Assembly: GCA_032622095.1 (NCBI GenBank)
Contig: CP136067.1
Location: 136,281,990-136,345,989 of the forward strand
DNA length: 64,000 nt
Direction of reading: 5' to 3'
DNA from: Siphonodentalium dalli
Taxonomy: Eukaryota > Mollusca > Scaphopoda > Gadilida > Siphonodentaliidae
Below, one piece after another: positions 1 through 10,582 of the stretch (positions are counted from its first letter, which is position 1; each line of letters starts with the position of its first letter). Below the pieces are notes generated by a model. The model was given only the letters and a program-made list of their open reading frames with translations. It did not search any database and was not told the origin of the DNA. The translations under genes and the position numbers were made by a program.

Positions 1-560
1 TGAGAAATTATCTTGGGAGAATAGCTAGGAAAATAAGCACAGCATATTTTCTAGGTCAAGAAATGAAAGGGTGGGAAAATTTCTTTTCTGAGAAAATTTC
101 TTTAAGAAAACACAGTAATCTTAGTAAGAAAATCCTAGTAAAACAATCTTAGTATAGATTTTTTTTCTTAATGTAGGAAAGATTGTTTTTCTCGCATAAG
201 TTTATTTTTCTTAAAATAAGATAAGTTTAAGATACTGCGATTATCTTGGGAGAATAGCTAGAAATTTAAGAAAGCTACAAAATTATTCTAGAACAAGAAA
301 TAATATTTTCTATAGTAAGAAATATCGTCAAGATATTTTATCTTAAGTGATGCCAATGTTTTCTAGAATGAGATTTTCTCAAGCAGTAAAATAAATCTAA
401 GTAAGGAAAACAAGTTTTCTTAAGTAGGAATATTTTCCCCAATTAGGAAAGATAATTAGAAAACAATTCTTAATTAAGAAAAACATTTAATTTTAAATTA
501 ATATAGAATTTTTATTGTGTTTTAAGATATACAATTGACATTTATTCTGAATATAAAAAC
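1..560. repeat. AT-rich interspersed repeat with TTTCTT/AAGAAA words
   Basis: This AT-rich stretch is made of recurring TTTCTTA, AAGAAA and TCTTAAG words. A 20-bp block (ttatcttgggagaatagcta) occurs at 8-27 and again at 241-260, which suggests an internal duplication with a spacing of 233 bp. The same style of sequence recurs at about 16150-16470, where it ends in a CACTGCC-like terminus. I infer two relatives of one non-autonomous DNA transposon family. No coding potential is visible. Confidence 0.45.
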
Positions 561-610
561 TTCTTTGTAAATATTATTGTTAAATGTATGATAGAGACAA
601 TAAGGGGGGC

Positions 611-1091
611 TTAAAGGCACGGGAGGCCTTAGTTGTCGAAAATATTCATTTCAATCACCGTAAACAGAAAAACATTAAAACGCATACAGTATCGTACATA
701 TATACCATAACCATCGCGTAAACAGCATGCTATCATAAAGACCTACTATATTTTACCTAAAAAAGAACCTGATTGTGTTACAGAAGACAGCACAGTGTTA
801 CTGGCTAATCACACATAAATGATATAAACGCTCTTTATTAGTTCCATATCTGGAATTCAGCAACAAAGAGCGCTCTTTATGTTTACCATCATAATATAAA
901 CAAACACCAGGAAAATAACTTGTTATGCTTTTGTTTACATAACAATGGTCAAACATATGACAATAACATACTGTTTATGCGATATTTGTATACGGACAAA
1001 GTCTGTCTACATTTTAATATTCTTTCTGTTTGAGGCGGTTTTTGAAATATTTTCACAGCATACCCACTGCCAAGGCCTCCCGTACCTTTAA
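611..1091 (+). mobile_element. TTAA-flanked MITE, family 1, copy 1
   Basis: This ~480-bp element is bounded by TTAA. It starts TTAAAGGCACGGGAGGCCTT and ends GCCTCCCGTACCTTTAA, giving short terminal inverted repeats (AGGCACG/CGTACCT). Inside are two copies of the word ACGCTCTTTAT or a close variant. Four more copies occur at 22889-23390, 39854-40360, 42156-42627 and, inverted, 43033-43533. It has no coding capacity, so it is a non-autonomous element mobilised in trans. TTAA targets are typical of piggyBac-type transposases, but that assignment is inferred. Confidence 0.85.
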
Positions 1092-1712
1092 ATATACAAC
1101 CAACAATTTCTCGTTACATTTACAATTTCTCGTTTGTTCTAAAATTGCAAGTGGCCAAACAAGATACTGTGTACATACGTGAAGTGAAACTATACAAAGT
1201 ACCTGTATCTTGTTCTGCCTCTTAAAATTGTATAAACCTATATACGCAACAACAAATATATTGATTGCTAATAATTACGCCCTGACACATGATTTTCAAT
1301 ATATTTATAGAAAGAGTTATCTCAAATCTGTCGGTTGCAAAATAAATATAACAATTTCTGTTATTTGAGTATCCAGTTCAAACGATAGGAAAAAAAATCA
1401 TCACACATGACAAAACAAGCCCTGTATGTGCCTTAATAAACATTGTAAGTCTGTATTTTTAAATGCACAGATTCTAGGACAGGTGATGTGTAATAAACAC
1501 AGAAAGACACTTGTATTAATGGATTTGTTGATAAGGCACTTATGCCATTTAGGATAGATAGAACTCTAGACTGTACTGTTCATTCTATCATTGTGCGCTA
1601 GCACTCGTGTCATATCAACAAACCCATAAACAAAATTGTGTCATTCTGTGTATATACAGCATGCTTTCAATAGCTGTTTCATGAATCATGCAGATTGTAT
1701 GTTTACTGATCA
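1092..1712. other. AT-rich spacer, no gene seen
   Basis: No open frame of interest, RNA gene or repeat structure was recognised between the MITE and the 28-bp duplication downstream. Confidence 0.5.
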
Positions 1713-1766
1713 GGTGTGCAACAGCTTGGGATATTGATAAGGTGTGCAACAGCTTGGGATATTGAA
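1713..1766. repeat. 28-bp tandem duplication
   Basis: The word ggtgtgcaacagcttgggat followed by attga occurs at 1713 and again at 1741, a perfect tandem duplication immediately upstream of a long hairpin. Confidence 0.9.
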
Positions 1767-1769
1767 TTC

Positions 1770-1933
1770 AGTAATGCCATAAGTATAATCGACTCCTTAA
1801 ACACAGTAGAATTATGGGTAACTTTTCAGGATTTAGTCGGAAATATGGCTTGTTGCCATATTTCCGACTAAATCCTGAAAAGTTACCCATAATTCTGCTG
1901 TGGTTAAGGAGTCGATTACTTCGAGCATTACTG
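1770..1933. repeat. Near-perfect 164-bp palindrome
   Basis: Arms of about 78 bp are separated by about 5 bp (tgttg). The left arm begins cagtaatgc and the right arm ends gcattactg. Pairing covers nearly the whole element, with a few mismatches and one small indel near the outer end. The short open frame across it is only a by-product. It may be a foldback MITE or a snap-back duplication. Confidence 0.9.
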
Positions 1934-2711
1934 TAGTTGAAACTGTTTTGGACCGAGTCCTGTCTGGCTACTCTTCTATAACCTCTCAAGATATCAGTGC
2001 TGATTGGGTCACCATGAATCACTCAATTAAACAATCGGAACGGTGTTGAGTGTTTTGCTTATCGCTCACTATTTTTGTGCTGTATATAAACAAACGATTG
2101 ACTCACACAAAGTATGTTTTGTGGATAATAACGCATTCATATGAACATTATCCTATACATGTACTATTAGTATATTCTTGGGAAACTTTTTGTAAATGTT
2201 ATTTATAAATTATAACCTATAACGAAGGCCATCCATTCCTTTAAGTTCCAAAGATATAAGGAGAATCACTGCATTTTAATTGCATACCGCATCCATCGTG
2301 GTGCAACTGTTTTGTGTTCAAGGGGTAACCTTACCATGATGTTGGAAATTACTGCAGTGTAATACCACAGCATTACCGGGGTAACACCACGTTAGAGATG
2401 GTCAATTACTTTAAGTATGTGCAGGTTTGAAATCATCATGCTTGGGAAAGGATGCCCTCTATGTTCTTATAAAAAAGCGTCAATTTGACCTAATCTGAAG
2501 AAATACTGGTAGTGCTATAATCAAGATAACTTCAGCCCACAATTCTGGGCGTAAACTCCATTAGAGAAGAGCATCGGGGTGGGACTCGGTCAAAAACAGC
2601 ATCAACCCAACCGATACCACAAGGTGTGGACCGGGAAAACTTGGTCTAAACAGGTACTAGTGCATGCATGTATTACAAGTATTAAAGGGTACACTAAATC
2701 CAGCCATTTAT
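1934..2711. other. Spacer without recognisable features
   Basis: I see no genes, RNA genes or clear repeats here apart from low-complexity AT stretches. Confidence 0.45.
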
Positions 2712-2926
2712 GAGACCATCTCCTTTTATACTCAACAGAATATATGCAACAAATGAATGAATTTGGCCCATGGATAAGTGCAACACTTGTGTGTTCTATG
2801 AACAGTGCAAACAACATGGTATTTATAATGAAAATGAATTATTGGCTGGAGTCATAAATTCATTTTCATTATAATTTATACATGTTGTTTGCATATATTC
2901 TGCTGTGTATAATAGGAGATGCTCTT
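2712..2926. repeat. Nested imperfect inverted repeat
   Basis: The outer left arm (from gagaccatctcc, with cagaatatatgcaa) pairs with the outer right arm (gcatatattctg to ggagatgctctt). The inner arms tataatgaaaatgaatt and aattcattttcattata pair around the loop near 2845-2858. A segment of about 65 bp at 2755-2810 is unpaired in the left arm and is probably a later insertion. This is a degenerate foldback MITE. Confidence 0.75.
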
Positions 2927-3578
2927 AATGCTCAGTGTAAAACACTGCAATATGGAACTTAAAGAGCTTTGATCTATCTTCTACTGGAAACAACTGTTAA
3001 ATTTATTAAGACTTTATCAAGTCTTTTCACAGTATAGACTACATGTTAGTATAGCACTAGTACTCACTATTATTTCCAGACTTTTTGTGATAAAAATGCA
3101 GATAAATGTGCAGAATTACATGTACATGTACTTGTTTTAAATTGATGCATTAAGTGCATGAGCGGATTTAGAGTTCTTTGAAGTGCGGTCATGCAAAATA
3201 ACATAAAAGTTTGTAAAAAAAAGGTACATGTACATACTACTATGATTATAGCGGTATGAAGTGTCTGGAGCACCTTTGATGGATAAAAGCGAATGTAAAC
3301 AGGCCTTACAATTTTGCAAGAATCAAACTATAGCATTTCTACATCAAATCAGCTGCTTTTTACCAGACTCAAACTAAGAATCATGATACTGACTCTCATC
3401 ATACTAAAATCCCTACAAAATAATCTAATGGTGCGCAGATATTTCATTGAGTGTTTCAAATTATTTTAAAGGGACCCAAGGCACTCACAGTGAGTAAATA
3501 TGCCAAAACATATAACATACAACAGTTCGTAAAAACATCACCACTAAGAAAAACATGAATTACTGGTTGATATATTAA
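2927..3578. other. Spacer without recognisable features
   Basis: AT-rich sequence with TACATGTACATGTAC words near 3115-3135 and 3225. No gene or element was recognised. Confidence 0.4.
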
Positions 3579-3930
3579 TTATTGAAAGTTTTCCAATAAC
3601 GAAATTTCTCCTGTTGGAACCATTGCTATGTAAACAAAACTGTTACAGTGATTTGTCAAAGTTTTTATTACCGGTAGTCTAAATATTATTTTCAGAATAT
3701 TTTTCAATGCTTTGGCATTGCAATGTTTAACCCTTTCATGATGGGAGCTGCGCTGGTGCAGCATTAAAGATCATGTACCAGTGAATTCTTGTATATATAC
3801 AAGTCTCACATAGCGAGCCTCACATGTATAAGAGATGCACTGGATTACAAGGTCACGGTAAATATTGTTAGGCCATGTTTTCTCTAATATTGGAGACTCT
3901 CAAATATAAGAGAATGCATTGGCACATGGT
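3579..3930. repeat. Dispersed repeat with TATAAGAGAATGCA hairpin, diverged copy
   Basis: The first half (tatgtaaacaaaactgttac, 3629 onward) recurs at 15805 and 15935. The second half (gctgcgctggtgcagcatta near 3748) recurs at 10470 with 1-2 mismatches. It ends in diverged copies of the palindromic word tataagagaatgcattggc, seen in cleaner form at 23711-23794 and 50806-51167. I infer one dispersed non-autonomous repeat family with no coding capacity. Confidence 0.6.
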
Positions 3931-5627
3931 TTTAACAAAATTTCAGGAATCTCCAGTAATGGAAGGTTTTAGTTTTTATTAAACTTTGGCATCTTATTGG
4001 ACTTATTCAACATTGGTTGGTAATGTCACTGTAACAGTGATGTTTATCATAATTGCTAGCATGCAATGCCATTCTTTCGTATAAATTAATTAACTCACAG
4101 AATATCGAAAGACCAGATGTGAGTATAATATAAATTTATCACGCCATTTTATGCAGGGATACAAAATATAAACATATATGTAACATATGTTATGCTTTAA
4201 AGTCAACATGGACAATTAAAGGTAAACAGTCTGATTTGATGGTCTCCATATCATAAGATTCCAAGAACAACATTTCTTAATCAATTAATTACCAAAACAT
4301 AATGCTAACTACTGTCAACTCTAGTGTAACATTTTCCAAAATGTGTTATAAATCAACATTTTGTTCATCGCAACTTGGTATCAAGATTATGTCAGTCGAC
4401 TCAGTCGGCTCGTTGAATATTTGCTAGGCCGGGAAATATTCAAGGTGGTGACAAATAACAGATTTCAAATTTTTTTATTTTATAACTCAGAACTTTAAAG
4501 GGTGTGTTCCTCGACTCGGATCAATTATTTTTACCCCTGAAGCCAAAGAAATGGTAATTGAGGAGCGTGAACTCGGATTATCTATATTTAAATGTACATG
4601 TATTGTATGGTACATGTATAAGCCACTTTAAGCTCTTGTACAGATTACTTGGTGTACAGCAGGTTGACAAAGATAAAGGAACATTAGAATATTTTGATTC
4701 TGTTATGGATTTTAAGGCCTGTATGTGTACATGAATCTGATTATATTGACATACTGCAATCATTTGTCACTTAAAAGTTCATATCCTTCAGATAAGCTCA
4801 GAAACAAGGCTTAAGACTGTTCCATGGGTACTGTTGTGGTTTGTCAAAGTTTGGGTGGAGATTTGAAACTGGTACACCTCCAAATTCTGGTCAATGTTGT
4901 ATGAAATATAAAACAGTTTATGCATACGCTGGATGCCATTGTGCACATTTTCTGAGACTCGGTGACGCATACAAGTACATGTATGTTGTAGTACTCTAAT
5001 TGAATTCACTTGCCAAGATTTTCACCTCATAAGTCTGATAAAATGTAGAGGTCACTGATCAGTCTCCATCAAGGAATGAATGCATACATATATGTGTCAT
5101 TTTTTTCCTTTGATGAACACATTGAACGTCATTTGGTTATAAATTAAAGCCTCCATTTCGCTGCAGTGTGCACTAGTTAGTAGTTACCAGGTATGCATGG
5201 TACCGGATTCAGTGCACACCATCCATAGGTATACATATAGTAGTGTGGTACATGTGTATAGCCAGGAGACTCAGGACTCACTGTCACACAGCAACAACAC
5301 ACATTGTGTCATGCATGGACGAATACCGATAACATATACAGTACATGTATCCAGTACATGTACACCGAATAACATTTGAAATCCTTCCTCATCCAGTCTT
5401 GGGCAGAATTAATAATATTGGTATTAAGGATCACCATGCAGTGTCTGCAAGAAGCACTCAGGAAACATGATTCTATGATTGGTTATCAGATATCAGGCCT
5501 TGATTGAAATTTTGATGTCTCAATCCAGTCAAGCAGCTCCTCCTGTCTGAAAAAAAGATTTGAATGCTTGTAATGACGTCAGAAAAGAGGAAAGACTGAT
5601 CATATACATATTATTAAGATACATCAT
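3931..5627. other. AT-rich intergenic sequence, no gene recognised
   Basis: The open frames here are short, unconserved in composition and recognised by no motif. Several TACATGTA-type words are present (near 4600, 4975, 5340). No RNA gene or clear repeat boundary was seen. Confidence 0.45.
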
Positions 5628-5805
5628 CCCCTCCCCCATGAGTGACTAAAATAAAATTTCACTCATTTGATATACCGGTATGTTTAATACATGAACAAAC
5701 AAAATAAAAAACAAACTTAAATCTCATAAAACATTTTTTTTCTGGCCATTTCAGGGTCAAACGATATTAAATGAGTGAATTTTCTTTTAGTCATACATGG
5801 GGGGA
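5628..5805. repeat. Inverted repeat, 44-bp arms, ~90-bp loop
   Basis: Left arm 5628-5671 (cctcccccatgagtgac, then aaaattTcactcattt) pairs with right arm 5763-5805 (aaatgagtgaattttcttttagtc, catgggggga) with few mismatches. It resembles a small MITE. Further copies of the CCCCCATG word flank it at about 5855. Confidence 0.7.
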
Positions 5806-7245
5806 AATGCCCAGGGTGTGCGAGTGAGATATCTGAGGACATTCACAAATAGCACTCCCCCATGGGGGAAGATATATATCCAGACAGGAGGAGATGACAT
5901 GTTACACCGGTACATGTACTAAATACTACCAAAAACATTCCAGATACATGTATAGGTACCGGTACCGTATATCATATTGGTCTTGTAAATATCATATATT
6001 TATAAATGTTTTAAGAAGGCAATTTAAACAGTTTGGGGGGGATTTAAACAGTTGGGGGGTCAAATTGGCATTCCAAATACTAATTAACACTTGAAAGCCT
6101 GACATGTGGCACCCCAAATGTCAATATAACATTTTATACATAATCATTGGGGAATTGAAAAAATTATACTGTATAATATACAAGCATATGTATACTAGAA
6201 GATAGCGGCACAAACTAGTACTTCTGCATGTCAAATATCACACATACCAGTATATACCACTTACTAGTATACTGCGAATTGAATCAGGAAGGGGGCGGGG
6301 AATTTCCGGGCACGTATGCCGGAGTGGATGGGTGATTGATGGGACCAACAAACATTCTTTTCCGCAACTAAAATGTTGTTATCCTGCAAGTCGTTTGACT
6401 GTTTTTGCAATGAGTTTGGCTTAAAACACATACAATAAGAGAAATACCGGTAACATAAATGACAAATTTCATGATGATCAGACAAACAGTATAGCTTGTA
6501 GCTCATGTTAATGGATTCAATTTTGAAATCCAAGATGGCCACCGGCAGCCATGTTGTTTTTGCTGAATGACCCCAAAATGAGTCGTTCCTATTTACATGT
6601 CAACGTCCAAAACAATTAGTATGCGCATAAATTCATATACAGCTGTTTACAGTGAATCTCCCCCCCCCCGCAAATCTGTTTTATTGTCAAAAGGGCGGGT
6701 GGATGTTTGGACGCGGGGGTGGGTGGGTCCCAACAAGGGTCGAAAGGTAAATATCAGCATACGTGCCTGAACATTTTTTCCGACCCCCCTCCCCCGATCA
6801 TATGGCCATTTTCGTCTATGTTTCCAACTATACTTTCTATAGGACATGGGAATGCTTGATAGAAAAGTTGTATTGTTATATACAACTAGTAGGGGGTTAA
6901 ATGTAGCACACCATGAACTTTGAAGTTGCTGACATTGTTTCTGGTGTCAATTTATAAACTCCACCCATCGCCTGTTGTCAGGCCGCATTGATTGGCATTA
7001 CACAAACAGGCATGGAAATACAGGTTGTATTAATTTTCAACTTTTGGTGTGATATCTTTTGGTGTATCATAACTACACGGTACTGTAGTTCCACAACAGT
7101 GACCGTGGCTAATGAATCTGGCAATATCTGTAATTGGAAGAAATATATGCTGCATATATATACATGTATGTGATATGGATACATGTATTTTCATAATTTG
7201 CAAACATATTTATAAACAAAGTGTAAAGTTCATTCTTCCAACAAT
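5806..7245. other. Intergenic sequence with homopolymer and GC islands
   Basis: This contains a C-run at about 6660-6669 and a G-rich/C-rich stretch at 6690-6800. A ccaagatggccaccggcagc block at 6531-6550 resembles the motif repeated in the large foldback near 53-61 kb. No gene was recognised. Confidence 0.4.
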
Positions 7246-7531
7246 GTGAGCGTCCTCGGCAATTCAGATGACCATGATTCAATCGTACATGTAAGTGGAG
7301 GAATCGGGCCTGACAAAATCATGGATAGTTTGTTGACACGATTACGATGTCATCGCAGATGAGTATATTATCGGCGGTTAACCATGTGATTAATTACCCT
7401 ATGTGTTTTCCATTTACTTTATACGATTTTTAAGTACACACACAGTTCTGATTCAGTCACAAGTGGAGATAACCAAGGATACGCCACAAGTTCGCATCTA
7501 AAATCAAACAGTGCTTGGTTACGTAGCGTTT

Positions 7532-7780
7532 TTCCGAAGACCCATAACTCCGAAGGTCCGATTCTCCGAAGGTCCGATTCTCCGACGCCCCGATTCTCCG
7601 AAAGCCCATAACTCCGAAGTCCTGATTCTCCGCAATCCCATAACTCCGAAGACCCATAACACCGAAAGCCCATAACTCCGAAGGCCTATAACTCCGAACG
7701 CCCATAACTCCGAAGGTCTATAACTCCGAAGGGCCGATTCTCCGAAGGTCCGATTCTCCGAAGGTCCGATTCTCCGAAGA
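7532..7780. repeat. 16-bp minisatellite, left arm
   Basis: Tandem units of 16 bp of the forms ctccgaaggtccgatt and ctccgaaagcccataa. This is the reverse complement of the array at 8480-8803. Confidence 0.9.
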
Positions 7781-7814
7781 TCATGTTTTATCGCTTATTA
7801 AATAGTGTACAGTC

Positions 7815-8090
7815 CAGTGACGGGGTCAATGGGGCCCTAGGGAAGACCGCCACCAAAAAACATGTCAAATGTCATGTAAACGTCAGGAAATCCCTCCTAT
7901 GCATTCAAATATTCACAGTGTTCCTGCCCAGGGGAGCCCCCGGACCAACGATTGGGGGCGACCCCTCCCATGTATGCGCTCCCCAAATCAGGCCTTCGTG
8001 ATATGCTTTCGGCATATCATATGCATGATATATCCCCCACATATGCTAATTAATGTGCACCCCTAAATGGGAACCGTGGCTCCGCCACTG
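7815..8090. mobile_element. Small hAT-like non-autonomous fragment
   Basis: It starts CAGTGACGG and ends CCGCCACTG, which are imperfect inverted termini of the CAGTGGCGGA type seen in many animal hAT elements. No transposase is present, and no 8-bp target duplication was convincing. Confidence 0.45.
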
Positions 8091-8241
8091 GTGTGCACCG
8101 GGTATATTATAACGAAACGCTGCAAGAATGTCAGAGTAGCCTAACATGCACAGGGGCGACAAGTTCTTCCCCGTTCACCCCTGTACATTTTACTCTGGCA
8201 TCTCATGGGCCAACGTAACGTTATAGTATCTGGAGTATAGT

Positions 8242-8434
8242 CAGTGGCGGACCAGGATTCCCATTTAGGTGGGGGCAGTAGGAAAAGTTTGAATATTTTG
8301 ATGCCCCATGAACGATTTCCGGGCGTTTACATGACATTGGACATGTTTTTGAAGGGGCCCATATTGTATGAAATAGCAAGTAGAGGTTTAATGGGGGCAG
8401 TGGGAATTTTGGGACCCCCTTGGCTTCGCCACTG
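8242..8434. mobile_element. Second small hAT-like non-autonomous fragment
   Basis: It starts CAGTGGCGGACC and ends TTCGCCACTG. It shares the word attcccatttagg with the neighbouring fragment in opposite orientation (8055-8073). The assignment rests on the termini alone. Confidence 0.45.
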
Positions 8435-8479
8435 GACTGTACACTATTTAGTAAACGATAATACCCCGATAAAACAAAA

Positions 8480-8803
8480 TCTTCGGAGTTATGGGCCGTC
8501 GGAGAATCGGACCTTCGGAGTTATGGGCCGTCGGAGAATCGGGCCTTCGGAGTTATAGGTCTTCGGAGAATCGGCCCTTCGGAGTTATAGGTGTTCGGAG
8601 AATCGGCTCTTCGGAGTTATGGGCTTTCGGATCTTCGGAGTTATGGGCCGTCGGAGAATCGGGTCTTCGGAGTTATGGGCCGTCGGAAAATCGGGTCTTC
8701 GGAGTTATGGGCCGTCGGAGAATCGGGTCTTCGGAGTTGTGGGCCGTCGGAGAATCGGGTCTTCGGAGTTGTGGGCCTTCGTAGTAATAGGTCTTCGGAA
8801 AAC
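8480..8803. repeat. 32-bp (2x16) minisatellite, right arm
   Basis: Tandem units ttcggagttatgggcc followed by gtcggagaatcgggtc, a 32-bp dimer of two 16-bp half-units. This is the inverted counterpart of 7532-7780 and is more homogeneous. Confidence 0.92.
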
Positions 8804-8942
8804 CGGTCTGACACCCAGTGCTTGATATTACTTTCTATCACGCGCGATCATGTCATGAGCATGCGCAGTAAAACTACCGGTTACTACCCACAACGAAATC
8901 TTTCCACTTACGATTGAATCGTGATCATCAGAACATTCACTT

Positions 8943-9332
8943 AGTGAGCGTTCAGACGACCATGATTCAATCGTAAGTGGAAACTTTTCCGTCGTAGGAA
9001 GTAACCGCTAATCGGACTGCGCATGCTCACAACAAAATCGTAGGTCAAAAATACTATCAAGCACTGTTTGATTTTAGATGCAAAATAGCAGCAAAATTGT
9101 GGCGTATCCTAGGTTTGTTACCTCCACTTGTAACGCAAAATTCGAAGTCGTGTGTACGTAAAAATTGTAGCTGGAAATGACCGGTGTAGTCAATCACATG
9201 CTTTAGGATGTTCAACCTACGGTATAATCATGTACGACAACATCGCAATTGTGTGAACAAACTATCCACGATCACGTCGGGCCCGATTCCTCCACTTACG
9301 ATTGAATCGTGATCGTCTGAACGTACACTTAG
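8943..9332. mobile_element. Short relative of the foldback element
   Basis: It starts gagcgttcagacgaccatga and ends with the inverted equivalent (cgtgatcgtctgaacg near 9307-9322), so it is a complete ~390-bp unit with its own inverted ends. Internal stretches (tttgattttagatgcaaaat, and agcactg near 9059) match the outer part of the 7246-8944 left arm in inverted orientation. It abuts that element tail to head. Confidence 0.65.
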
Positions 9333-10310
9333 TTTTGAATTGGCCACACAATAACTTGAGTGTGAATGCCATGGGCATTTTAATATTATCAGGTTCACAT
9401 TTGTTCAAAATAATGCTACGAAGAAGTACCTTTATATACAATTGTCTTTCAACTTCAAGTTATATTTTCAATAAACGTGACCATTTTACTTTCCAACTAC
9501 CGGTATTGTCATATTAATCTCGACCGATAATACACAGAAATTATGGCTTTATGCCATAATTAGATTTTGCAGAGTAAAGTCTAAAGATTCCCATTCACGC
9601 AATACTTTTTTTTTATATAGCATAGAAATTAAGCACAAATTAGAACTTAATAAAAACCGTTTTTGCAAAGTTTCCCAGTTTTGCGAATATTGTTGAGTGG
9701 TACATTGATATATGAATGATCAATGCGTATAATCATAGTCCAACAGATGTTGCTATTTTAACATGATAAATCATAACATATGGCAACCCGATCATCGTTT
9801 TCTAAAATTTCGTACATATTTCACCCACAGTAAAATTCACGATCATTTCATTTGAAAAAACATGGATAAATCACGCAATTGTAATCGTAGTTCAATTAAG
9901 TATATCACTCGTAACAACATGTTCGTAAAGAGAAAACACTTCAACAGTTTACATATTAAGTTCACTTACCTGAATAATCATATCAAGCGACGAGTTTATT
10001 TCCGACATTGAAAATAATTTGTTGTCAAAATGGACGAACAAGCCGACCGCGTGACGAGACACACTAAAAGTTGTAGTCCCAGTCCGAGTCCAGTAAAACG
10101 TGTAGTTGGGATTATCAATTTCGTCCATCCCAGAGATCTAGTATATTTTATAAAAGAGACATTTTCTGCACAGATCTATACCATTTGCATGGTCATAAAA
10201 GGTATCTAGGGATTACTCATATGGTTGGCCTATATAGACTTGAGTGATGTGTTTTGGCCTTTGCCATTTAAAATTAATTCAGGGGGGGGGGAATCAATGC
10301 ATATTAATTT
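9333..10310. other. AT-rich spacer, no gene recognised
   Basis: It holds a small palindrome (aattatggctttatgccataatt, near 9538-9562) and a G8 run near 10285. Nothing else was recognised. Confidence 0.4.
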
Positions 10311-10425
10311 TTATTTGCGATTAAGCGCAAATGATTTACGCTTAAATATAAATATTTGCGCTTAAGCCCAAATAATAGAGGTTATTTGCACTTAAGCGCA
10401 AATATTTGTGCCCAAGGGTAAATAA
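10311..10425. repeat. Clustered short palindromes (TTTGCGCTTAAGCGCAAA type)
   Basis: Repeated half-sites gcgcaaat and atttgcgcttaa are arranged in alternating orientation over ~115 bp. The complete palindrome core cttaagcg is seen near 10390. The origin is unknown; it may be a degenerate palindromic microsatellite. Confidence 0.65.
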
Positions 10426-10448
10426 ATAATAAATGTGAAAAGGGCCTC

Positions 10449-10580
10449 CCATATATGACCATTGCGGGAATTGCGCTGGTGCTGCATTAAAGACCATGTG
10501 CTAGAGCATTCTCTTATATATGTGAGTCATCCATATGGAGCCTCGCATCATATATAAGAGAATGCACTGGCTTACAAGGC
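10449..10580. repeat. Dispersed repeat with TATATAAGAGAATGCA hairpin
   Basis: It shares gcgctggtgctgcattaaag (1-2 mismatches) and the flanking hairpin words with 3740-3860. The inverted words gcattctcttatatatg and catatataagagaatgc flank a short spacer, so the unit can fold back. It lies directly upstream of the satellite array. Confidence 0.7.
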
Positions 10581-10582
10581 TT

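Larger units (their letters stand above)
7246..8944. mobile_element. Foldback-type element with minisatellite-filled inverted arms
   Basis: The left end (gtgagcgtcctcggc, then gaccatgattcaatcg) and right end (cgattgaatcgtgatcatc, then cattcacttag) are inverted copies. Moving inward, each arm carries a 16-bp minisatellite (7532-7780 and, inverted, 8480-8803) and an inner inverted segment (aatagtgtacagtccagtg near 7801 against cactggactgtacactattt near 8430). The interior holds two small hAT-like fragments. This layout fits foldback or other long-TIR non-autonomous DNA elements. The open frames over the arms, rich in SYGPSENR-like peptides, are translations of the minisatellite and not proteins. 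Confidence 0.75.

Noticed and set aside
8244-8917. Several overlapping open frames rich in SYGPSENR-type peptides
   Set aside because: They are translations of the 32-bp minisatellite in multiple frames, with the inverted array at 7532-7780 giving similar frames on the other strand.
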